DNA of 64,000 bases from Kitagawia praeruptora (Eukaryota > Streptophyta > Magnoliopsida > Apiales > Apiaceae). Below, in pieces: positions 1 through 8,810 of this stretch. The notes beneath the pieces were generated by a model. That model saw nothing but the letters and a program-made list of their open reading frames with translations, made no database searches and was not told the origin of the DNA. The stretch spans positions 148,526,501 to 148,590,500 of the forward strand of contig CM075347.1 of NCBI GenBank assembly GCA_037693485.1. The letters run 5' to 3'. Position 1 is the stretch's first letter. Each line of letters opens with the position of its first letter. Made by a program: the position numbers and the translations under genes.

Positions 1-3
1 TAG

Positions 4-80
<77 letters not shown>
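1..80. repeat. (AT)n microsatellite
   Basis: A nearly pure AT dinucleotide run fills positions 9-80. It directly precedes the 5' end of a Helitron-like element, and has probably overgrown that terminus (the expected leading TC is not visible here). Equivalent AT runs sit at the other element junctions at 4574-4645, 14957-14980 and 23273-23369. Confidence 0.95.
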
Positions 81-86
<6 letters not shown>

Positions 87-417
87 AAGGAAAACCCCCG
101 GGAGCTCTAGAATCGCTCGATTCATATTTATCTATTTTTCTAGAGCTCCTCTATTTTAAATAATTAAAATCAAATTTCCTTCTTTAAATCCTATTTTTTA
201 GAAAAGAAATCAAAACTTGCCTTTTTAACATTAACATTAACATATTTGAAATATAAAAGGTTTTCAAATTTCTAGGGAAAAAGAAGTCAAATTTATATAT
301 TCGAAATTGAAAAAAAGAAAAGAAATCAAAACTTCCTTTTTTAACATTAACATATTCGAAATAGAAAAGGTTTTCAAATTTGTAGAAAAGAAGAAGTCAA
401 ATTTATATATTTCAAAA

Positions 418-2308
418 AATTTTGTACTATTTTTAGAAAAGAAATCAAAACTTCTTTTTTTAACATTAACATTAACATATTCGAAATAGAAAAGGTTTTC
501 AAATTTGTAGGGAAGAAGAAGTCAAATTTATATATTCGAAATTGAAAAGAGAAAAGAAATCAAAACTTCCTTTTTTAACATTAACATATTAGAAATAGAA
601 AAGGTTTTCAAATTTGTAGAAAAGAAGAAGTCAAATTTATATATTTCAAAAAAATTTTGTACTAATCACTTGAAAGTTGAAAGTTATAGATTTCCGTCCT
701 TGCAAATTTGTAATAACTATATGATTCATATAGGTGTTGATTTGTTATCAAGATTATACATGGTTGATGTTTACTTGGATTATTTGATTATCGATGATAC
801 AGGAGTAACAAATTAATCACAGAAAGAAGGTTAATTTGAATCTCGGAGGAATCGCACCTATCCATCTCAAAAACTTCAACAGGTTTAACAATTATAAATT
901 TGGTTGAGATTTCAAAATATTTAATTATACAATCTGTATTGTTTTAATAACTATTTTTGCACTTGATTTTGAGGTTTTTTTTTAAAAAAAAGCATGCTCC
1001 TTCAATCTCATTGTTTACCACCCTCCTTCAATCTTAGGTATCAATTTTATGATTACACTATATATATGTGGGCCTCATGAATGTAAGTTATGTAACAAAT
1101 TGGCTAATCTCTTTTACACATAACAAATTGGCTAATCTCTTTTACACAGGAGATATAATTTGAAAGATGTTGAATGTTGGATTATATGTTATTTAAGAAG
1201 TAAACAGAGAGGGAGTATTAAAGATGATCATGTATTCATGTGTCTCAGAAGAATGGAACATGTTATAGATTTACATTGAATCTTCGCAAACGTACTGGTC
1301 AATATCTAACGACCAACAATATCTAAGAATTTTCATTGAATTTAGGCAAAAAAATTTGTACTATTTTTAGAAAAGAAATCAAAACTTCCTTTTTTAACAT
1401 TAACATATTCGAAATAGAAAAGGTTTTCAAATTTGTAGGGAAGAAGAAGTCAAATTTATATATTCGAAATTGAAAAGAGAAAAGAAATCAAAACTTCCTT
1501 TTTTAACATTAACATATTCGAAATAGAAAATGTTTTCAAATTTGTAGAAAAGAAGAAGTAAAATTTATATATTTCAAAAAAATTTTGTACTAATCACTTG
1601 AAAGTTGAAAGTTATAGATTTCCGTCCTTGCAAATTTGTAATAACTATATGATTCATATTTGTGTTGATTTGTTATCAAGATTATACATGGTTGATGTTT
1701 ACTTATTATTTGATTATCGATGATACAGGAGTAACAAATTAATCACAGAAAGAAGGTTAATTTGAATCTCGGAGGAATCGCACCTATCCATCTCAAAAAC
1801 TTCAACAGGTTTAACAATTATAAATTTGGTTGAGATTTCATAATATTTAATTATACAATCTGTATTGTTTTAATAACTATTTTTGCACTTGATTTTGAGG
1901 TTTTTTAAAAAAAAAAAAAAAAAAGCATGCTCCTTCAATCTCATTGTTTACCACCCTCCTTCAATCTTAGGTATCAATTTTATGATTACACTATATATAT
2001 ATGGACCTCATGAATGTAAGTTATGTAACAAATTGGCTAATCTCTTTTACACATAACAAATTGGCTAATCTCTTTTACACAGGAGATATAATTTGAAAGA
2101 TGTTGAATGTTGGATTATATGTTATTTAAGAAGTAAACAGAGAGGGAGTATTAAAGATGATCATGTATTCATGTGTCTCAGAAGAATGGAACATGTTATA
2201 GATTTACATGAATCTTCGCAAACCTACTGGTCAATATCTAACGACCAACCATATTTAAGAATTTTCATTGAATTTAGGCGGTTTGCAAATGAGCATAGTA
2301 ACAAATAA
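418..2308 (+). repeat. Two-copy tandem duplication, period about 930 bp
   Basis: Unit A (about 418-1346) and unit B (about 1347-2308) are nearly identical. For example, ACTAATCACTTGAAAG occurs at 661 and 1588, and GGAGATATAATTTGAAAG at 1149 and 2082. Unit A ends abruptly inside the exon-like segment and runs straight into the next unit. Each unit begins with a shorter repeat of about 110-120 bp (AAAAGAAATCAAAACTTCC... to ...GAAGTCAAATTTATATATT) that recurs from about 197 onwards. A 29-bp direct repeat (ACAAATTGGCTAATCTC...) sits before the exon-like part in both units. Confidence 0.9.
2084..2308 (+). pseudogene. Exon-like coding fragment, unrecognised
   Basis: A 74-codon open stretch follows a good splice-acceptor context (TCTTTTACACAG) at 2071-2082 and ends with a stop at 2306-2308. 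It includes KDVECWIICYLR and YLRIFIEFRRF. Upstream, at about 1640-1800, another short open stretch (including MIHI.VDLLSRLYMVDVY) ends near CAACAGGTTTAAC, a possible donor site, so the two may be exons of one captured or ancestral gene. The copy in the first tandem unit (1151-1330) is shifted by an extra T near 1276 and truncated. A replication-protein-A-like origin, as known for some Helitron cargo, is conceivable but I cannot support it from the residues. Function unknown. Confidence 0.35.
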
Positions 2309-3110
2309 TCATTATTAGAAGTTTGAATATTTTGTACTTTAGAGAAATAATATTGTAAATTAACATTATTGAAAAAAATATGCTAATCAGGCTTATTTTT
2401 ATTTTTTTCTAAAGTTCTTAAGCGAGCTATATGTGTATAAATATATTTTTATTATAATACTCAAATACCGTAATTTTTAATTATTTATATTTTTTCCCTT
2501 TTGCATGTCTACTATTAAAAGTTTAAATTAATACTTAATTTTTTACAACAAATGTTCATATTTTTTTACAACAAATGTTCATATTTTTTCCCTTTTGTTT
2601 CTGTTTGGTTTTGTCTTCGTCTATATTCTTTTAGTTTTTTTAAATTCATTCTTATTTTATTTAATTTCTAATGTACATGGTTATGTGTCTGCGTCACTTG
2701 ATTTTTATGATTTTAAGGTTTTTTTTAATTTGTTGGTTTTAAGGTCTGAATTTACTGCTTTTAATATTTGCATACTTTGTTTTATTTTTAAATTTATGAT
2801 TTGTTATGATTTTAGTTATAATTATGTATTATTAGTAACCATTATTTGTTCTTTACTTTGGCTTTTGTATAATTTTTATTGACCTCGGTATAAAAACACA
2901 TGATCGTGTGAATAATGATCGTGTAAATAATAAGAATTAGGAGATCTTAGTAAAAGTACTTGAGAAACTTGGCATAAAATTTGAACTTTTATCATCGCAC
3001 TTTATTTATTTCTCTTTATATATTTATTATTAATTGTTAATATGTTGTTATTATCTTCTCATTGTTTTTTATCATAATATTTCAATGGTTGAATCAAATC
3101 TACTTTTTTT
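2309..3110. other. AT-rich filler of H1 without a recognisable gene
   Basis: T-rich sequence with many homopolymer runs. An open frame at 2595-2882 is almost entirely F, L, I, V and Y from T-rich codons, has no ATG start in context, and matches no family I know. I treat the stretch as non-coding Helitron interior. Confidence 0.5.
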
Positions 3111-3929
3111 AATCTATATGTATTTATTACAACTGGTGTCGGCCTAAAATACGTGACACAAAATCGAAGTAAAAAATAAGCATATAGTTTATTTTGTTGT
3201 CTATATATATTTATATATATTAAAATTTGTACAGTATTGTGTTCACTAATTTATTTGTAAACATTTCCTTTTTAATTTCTTTCTTAAATATTCTATATTT
3301 AAAAAAAATATTATAAGCCTGTCGTGAAACACAGATTATATGTATTTATTACAACGGGTGTCGGCCTATAAAAAAATATTACAAGGACGCCGCGAATCAC
3401 GATTTAGTCAAACAGTCTTTTTTTTTCTATTATATACATAAATGAAAAACCCCCGGGAGCTCTAGAATCGCTCAATTCATATTTATCTATTTTTCTAGAA
3501 CTCCTCTATATTTTAAATAATTGAAACTTCATTCTTTAGGCCGTATTTTATAGAAAAGAAATCAGAACTTCCTTTTTTAACATTAATATTAACATTTTTG
3601 AAATAGAAAAGGTTTTCAAATTTGTAGGGAAGAAGAAGTCAAATTTATATATACAAAATAAAAAAGAAATTTAATATTTCAAATTTCATTTTTTTAACAT
3701 TAACATTTTCAAAATAGATAAGATTTTTGTATTTTTATGAAAGAAAAATTCAAATTTACATATCGAAATACTATATTTTAATTTTGAGATCTTGATTCTA
3801 AATAATTCTCTTGTTAGCTCCATAGACTCTGCATAATAGTTATCTGATAGATAATGGAATGACCATGTGCTAATTATCTTTTAAGTTGTTTGATGTTTTT
3901 GTGCTAACCTTTTTTTTGTTGCTAACGTG

Positions 3930-4570
3930 GTTTATATATTTTTATTTATTTATCTCGGTCTAAGAAAACATGATACAAAATCGACATAAAAACTTAAGCA
4001 TATAGTTTATTTAGTTGTCTATGTATATTAAAATTATTACAATATCATGTTGATTAATTTATTTATAAAGATATTATTTTCGATTTCTTTCTTAAATTAT
4101 TTTTCAAAAATATTAGAAAATATTTCAAGGCCATCGCGAAACGCGGATTATATGTTTTTTATTACAACAGGTGTCGACATACAAAATTGACATAAAAAAT
4201 AAGTATTTAGTTTATTTATTTATCTATATATATTAAAATTTATACATTATTGTGTTCAATAATTTATTTATAGAAATTTTCTTTTCGATTTATTTCTTAA
4301 ATTGTTTTTAAAAAAATTTAAAAAAAAATTATAGTGCCGTCGCAAAATGAGGTTTATATGTTTTTAATACCACATGTGTCGGTCTAAGAAAATGTGATAC
4401 AAAATCGACATAAAAAACATATAGTTTATTTAGTTGTCTATATATATTAAAGTTTGTACAGTATTGTGTTCATTAATTTATTTATAAAATTTTTATATTC
4501 AATTTCTTTCTTAAATTTATATTTTTATTTAAAAAAATATATTACAAGGCCGCCGCGAAGCGCGGCTTAG
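3930..4570 (+). repeat. Tandem Helitron 3'-end monomers, about 205-217 bp
   Basis: Three successive monomers share the order: GGTGTCGGCCTAAG, ACAAAATCGACATAAAAA, TAGTTTATTTAGTTGTCTA, TATTAAAATTTGTACA, TGTTCATTAATTTATTTATA, TTTCTTTCTTAAAT, then a hairpin-like motif. The motif is ATCGCGAAACGCGG at 4133, GTCGCAAAATGAGG at 4337, and the perfect GCCGCGAAGCGCGG at 4552. Only the last, terminal copy has an intact stem. Related monomers occur at about 3120-3410, 8340-8400, 12240-12450, 14885-14960, 23370-23460 and 23815-24200. Confidence 0.85.
4552..4566 (+). other. Helitron 3' terminal hairpin
   Basis: GCCGCG, loop AAG, CGCGGC gives a perfect 6-bp stem. It is followed by TTAGTCA. This matches the GC-rich palindrome that lies about 10 bases upstream of the CTRR terminus in known plant Helitrons. 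Confidence 0.7.

Positions 4571-4573
<3 letters not shown>

Positions 4574-4645
<72 letters not shown>
4574..4645. repeat. (AT)n microsatellite at a Helitron junction
   Basis: A pure AT run between the 3' hairpin of H2 and the TCTATTATATATG 5' end of H3. It has probably replaced the CTAG terminus of H2. Confidence 0.95.
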
Positions 4646-4648
<3 letters not shown>

Positions 4649-5078
4649 ATTATATATGTAAAGGAAAACCCCAGTAACTCCAGAATAGCTCGATTCATAT
4701 TTATCTATTTTAAATAATTAAATTCAAACTTACTTCTCTAATCCTATTTTTTAGAAAATATATCAGAACTTCCTTTTTTAATATTAACATAACATATTTG
4801 AAATAGAAAAGGTTTTCGAATAATTAAATTAAAAACTTTCTTTTTTAGGCCCTATTTTATAGAAAAGAAAAATCGATTTTAGTTTAAATTGAATAACGAA
4901 TTAGTAAAAACAAAATCTAAACTGGATTAATTTTTATAAAAAATATTAATATATAGATTACGACGTAATGCATGAGTAAATCAGTTTAAAAATTTTAGTT
5001 TTATTTGTGTAACATTCGTTGTAGAGTTCATCTTTACTGACTTTTTGTTTATTGTTTATCGCAGAAGAATTTCATCAT

Positions 5079-6185
5079 TCAACTATTCAAGTATTTGGCG
5101 GACATTATTTTTCTTCGAATTACAAATTATTGTGAAGGTTGGTCAAATTCACGTAGGGCTATATATGTTAGTCATGTATGTAATTCATTATGTATGTAAT
5201 GGTTCTATGCAAGTTCCCTCATTTTTTCAACTTTTTGATGCACAGACCGTGACTTGCAGAGGAGGGGCAAACATGTAGCTCTCGGCTACAGTATTAACAT
5301 ATAGCACTTCATATACATCGAGTCTTGAGGCCTAATTACTGTAAGCAAATTTTTTAAACGTAAATTCTCTTATATACCAACGATGAGTTTTTTTTTAATG
5401 CTATACTTTTCCTGTTTTCCAAGAATCCAGAGATCAGGTATCCACAATTTTTAATTTTTTTCTTTGATTTCATGGCTTGATATAAGTTCGAAATATCATA
5501 TCTTCATATGTAAACAATTAAAATATATTTTATATTTTATATATACATATGTACTGCTCCTTTCAATATTTTAGTTAAACTACTATTTCTTTATCTTGGT
5601 TCTTAACCAAGTTTAATTTAATAATAGTACTAAATATTTCTTCTAAGTTACTGTTTTAGACTTAAAAAAAGAATTATGGATGTTTTAAAACCTTGCATGT
5701 ATCACTATTAATTTGTCACCTGATGATGACATGATCTTGAATATTTTTTCGAATATTATACAATTTGACTGTTTTGCACGATAATTTTTATTACGGGTCG
5801 ATTTGATTCATTGGTTGTACTCTCATACTGGAGTATTTTACGATTACAATTAATATATCTTTATCGAACCTCTAGGAGCTCTAAAATTTTTCAAATCATA
5901 TTTACCTATTTTTCTAGAGTTCCTCTATTTTAAACAATTAAAATCAAAACTTCTTTCTTTAATTCCTATTTTTTAGAAGAAAAAAAATCAGAACTTCATT
6001 TTTTAACATTAACATCTTCGAAACAGAAAATGTTTTTGAATTTGTAGGAAAAAGAATTCAATTTACATATTCGAAATAAAAAGAAATTTTATATTCTTAT
6101 AAATATACAATCATCGCTTTTAAGGATCAAATTTTATCACCATGTTTGTAATCCTTTCCTTACTTCTGTTTGCTTTTGTTTTCTT
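5079..6185 (+). repeat. Long duplicated segment, copy A (uninterrupted)
   Basis: Nearly identical to copy B, which is split between 27480-28196 and 63622-64000. Copy A reads straight through the point (CATTGGTTGTACTCTC, about 5811-5826) where copy B carries the 35.4-kb nest, so it is the in-window empty site. Both copies share an open frame (5045-5278 here, up to a stop shared with 27678) containing WRTLFFFELQIIVK and FDAQTVTCRGGANM. It has no ATG in good context and matches no family I recognise. Differences between copies include a roughly 19-bp indel after GCTCTCGG and a few substitutions. Confidence 0.9.
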
Positions 6186-6985
6186 CTATTTTTTTTAGTT
6201 TTTTTATTCATTATTATTTTATTTAATTCTCAATGTACATGGTTATGTGGGTGTCCCTCTCATTTTTTTTTTTGTGATTTTCAACTTACTTTTTTTTGTT
6301 AGTTTTTAAGGTTTTTCAATTTAGTTTGTTGGTTTTTAATGTTTAAATTTACTGGTTTTTCAATTTAGTTTGTTGTTTTTAAGGTTTTTAATGTTTGTTG
6401 GTTATGTTTTTAATGTCTATTTTATTTAGTTTTTTTGTTAGTTTTTAAGGTTTTTCAATTTAGTTTTTATATTCTCATATATATACAATTATTACTTTTA
6501 ACAATCAAATTTTATCACCTGTAACCTTTTTTTTTCTTCTGATTGCTTTTGTCTATGTCTATTTTCTTTTAATTTTTTTTATTCATTCTTATTTTGAAAG
6601 ATGAAGAACAGTTTATCCATCGCTAACCTCTGTGGATGTTAACTCATGCTACAAAGTCAAAAATACTAATATTTTAATTCATGTAAGTTGTTGCTATTAC
6701 ATGTTTTAACTTTTGTTATTTCTTGAATATTATTATTGAAACTTTTTGATATGTATTGATATCTTTTTTTTTCTTGGAAGGGATACAAAGTTGTTCAAAG
6801 GAAAAAGAAAGTCCATCATTTACTTTTGATGTAGTTCCGGTGATGTTACATTCTTTTGTAAAAAAGATATTTCTTTTGTTTAAAAAAAGTACATTCTTTT
6901 GTAAATAAAGATATTTCTTTTTAAATTGTTATATATAATTTATTTGATTAAATTATTTATTCATTAATTTCAATATGCAAGCATT
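6186..6985. other. AT-rich interior of H3, no gene seen
   Basis: T-rich sequence with several partial internal repeats of TTTAGTTTTTAAGGTTTTTCAA between 6290 and 6470, and a second, diverged copy of the CTTCTGATTGCTTTTGTC segment near 6535. No coding signature. Confidence 0.6.
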
Positions 6986-6994
6986 CAATAAGTC

Positions 6995-7772
6995 GGGTGA
7001 TGGCCCTAAATGCCCATATTCCAAAACAGATGGCCTGAAATGCCAATATGCGCGAGCAGTGGCCCAAATTGCCGACTGGACACGCATCTATAAGATGCGT
7101 GTATGAGACACGCATGTATGAATGGCGCGTATTTCACAAAATTGGAATTGTCAAAGCAGATGCGTATCTGAGATACGCAATTGGAGAATGCGTATCCCAG
7201 GATACGCATCTCCCAGATGCGTATTTGCCTTCGTCTTCGTCGTCTCCAGCACCAGCGATAATGGCGATTCCGACTGTTTTTCTTCTTTCATTCAGTTTGT
7301 CCATTTCCCTAATTTTCCATACACATACAATACACCATTCGAATCGTTTCTTGATTCTCAACACATCTACACCAATTTCAAACCATTTCATTTGTCGGAT
7401 TGAAAACGCCCAAAACCATTCCATTTTCCGATTTCGAGTTTCCGACGAGACCTTGACACGCCCCTGCGGGGCCAGCTGAGACAAACGGACAACAGATCGA
7501 AGAAGACGACGATTAGTTGGTCCTGTGGTGATGTTTTGGAGGGTGGGAGACGACGGGAGGGTGGCATACGAAGCTCTCGACCATTTTCCGGTCAAAATCG
7601 CCATAGTTATAGCTCTCGTTTTCCAGTTGGTTTTGTCAAAATTCTGGCAGCTACAGTGCGTGGGATACGCATGTCCAAATTGCGTATCCCGTGGGCATTT
7701 AGGGCCACAGCTCGCGCAGATCAGTATATCGGACCATTGTCCCTCAAATCTAGGCATTTTGGGCATTTTCTC
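6995..7772. mobile_element. Mutator-type foldback element (MULE-MITE, possible Pack-MULE)
   Basis: It is flanked by a perfect 9-bp target duplication, CAATAAGTC (6986-6994 and 7773-7781), typical of Mutator-like elements. The ends are inverted: GGGTGATGGCCCTAAATGCC on the left against GAGAAAATGCCCAAAATGCC read inward from the right, followed on both sides by GCGCGAGC.GTGGCCC. Inside are repeated inverted ATGCGTATC/GATACGCAT motifs. The centre (about 7240-7640) is clearly more GC-rich and less repetitive than the surroundings, as if captured from elsewhere. A 226-codon frame runs along the minus strand across the termini, but it uses the inverted repeats as coding sequence and is probably not a gene. 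No transposase is present. Confidence 0.75.
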
Positions 7773-7781
7773 CAATAAGTC

Positions 7782-8567
7782 ATAGTTCCACAAAATCAGG
7801 CAATGAACATACACATAATTTAATTTTTGTCAACCAAAGAGAGTTCAACAAACTGGCACTCAGTACCGAACAAAACAAAACAAAAAACATGCATTCGGAC
7901 CTTCATTTTCGGCTCTTCCCCGATAAGCACATAATTGATGTGTTTTTTCGTTTAATTACTTTTTTAGTGAATCTATTTTGTAAGTTATTATTTTTCAATA
8001 TTTGCGTCCCCATTAAGGTATATGTAAATCTTTATTTTATATGAAGGAAATTCTTTGTACGTTTGATGGAACTCTGAAATCTATTTATCTATTTTTTTAA
8101 ATTATCTCAATTTTCAAATATAATACTACAATCAAGAAAATAATCTATGTTATTAAAAGCAAGTCTCATCTCAAAATTATATTATAGTTAGGATATAAAA
8201 AGCAAGTTCTAACATTTTTTTAAAAAAATATCTTCTAATTCTAATTGAATTCTAAAAAATTTCACCGGCATACAAACCGAAATCAAAGTCAAGGAGGATT
8301 TTAGTATTTAAATTTTTATTATTGTGTATGCATGGTATTTTTATAATATATACAACGGGTGTTGGCCTAAAAAATTGTGAAACAAAATGGTATAGAAAAA
8401 TATATAAAATTACTTTTTTTATTTGGTGGAGCTCTGAAATCATTCAAAAACTATTTATCAAATTTTCTAAATCATCTCGATTTTCAAACTTAGAATATGC
8501 AATTAATAAAATAATTAATGTTATTAAAAACAAGTTTGACCTCTAAATTGTATTATAGTTAGATATT
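7782..8567. other. Continuation of H3 between MULE and LINE
   Basis: AT-rich sequence including a 3'-end-like monomer (ACAACGGGTGTTGGCCTAAAAAATTGTG at 8354-8381). It continues on the far side of the LINE at 12117 (CTAACC...). Short open frames at 8252-8443 and 8322-8546 overlap on opposite strands in AT-rich DNA and look fortuitous. Confidence 0.6.
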
Positions 8568-8579
8568 AAAAATAAGTTT

Positions 8580-8801
8580 ATAGATAATAATCTTTCTCCG
8601 GGTAACAAGAGGAAGAATGACTTACCGTCTCATAAAGCTCAACATCACACAAAAAGCATCACTCATTCTATAGTGATTGACCTTAATTCTCAAGCTGGTC
8701 CATCTTTTCAGAAACCGCCAAAGACAAAGACTAAGGCAAATATGGAAGATGATGGGTTTACAAAATCAAACAGGAAAGTTGGCAGGTTTGCCAACACCTA
8801 A
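8580..8801 (+). pseudogene. LINE ORF1 C-terminal remnant
   Basis: An open reading frame of 73 codons runs from the truncated 5' end of the LINE to a stop at 8799-8801, ten bases before the ORF2 start. It is basic and polar (including SPGNKRKNDLPSH and FQKPPKTKTKANM), as expected for the carboxy end of the nucleic-acid-binding ORF1 protein of plant L1 elements. The RNA-binding domain itself is missing because of the 5' truncation. Assignment rests on position and composition rather than on a diagnostic motif. Confidence 0.6.
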
Positions 8802-8810
8802 TCGTCTTTA

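Larger units (their letters stand above)
80..3415 (+). mobile_element. Helitron-like element H1 (non-autonomous)
   Basis: The left end reads TATATAAAGGAAAACCCCCG, the same 5' signature seen at 3426, 4646 and 12480. The right end near 3385-3415 has a decayed version of the 3' hairpin (CGCCGCGAATCACG) followed by TTTAGTCAAACAG, to be compared with CTTAGTCAACTAG at 12451-12463. A TC-type AT-rich 5' end with a GC-rich hairpin just before CTAG is the known hallmark of Helitrons. The interior is AT-rich, contains a roughly 930-bp tandem duplication and two degenerate 3'-end monomers (3120-3410), and has no RepHel helicase frame. Apart from the exon-like segment listed separately I see no gene in it. 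The exact termini are inferred. Confidence 0.55.
3426..4572 (+). mobile_element. Helitron-like element H2 (compact, about 1.15 kb)
   Basis: The 5' end is TCTATTATATACATAAATG followed by AAAAACCCCCGGGAGCTC. The 3' end is a perfect hairpin (GCCGCG-AAG-CGCGGC, 4552-4566) followed by TTAGTCA and then an AT run. H2 begins 10 bases after the end of H1 and is followed across the AT run by the 5' end of H3, so the three are head to tail. The interior is AT-rich and non-coding, and its last 640 bp are tandem 3'-end monomers. Confidence 0.6.

Noticed and set aside
2595..2882. 95-codon hydrophobic frame
   Set aside because: T-rich low-complexity DNA gives a false membrane-like translation; no start context or homologue is recognised.
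7134..7814. 226-codon minus-strand open frame over the Mutator-type element
   Set aside because: It runs through both inverted ends and the repeated ATGCGTATC words, overlaps plus-strand frames of similar length, and has no domain.
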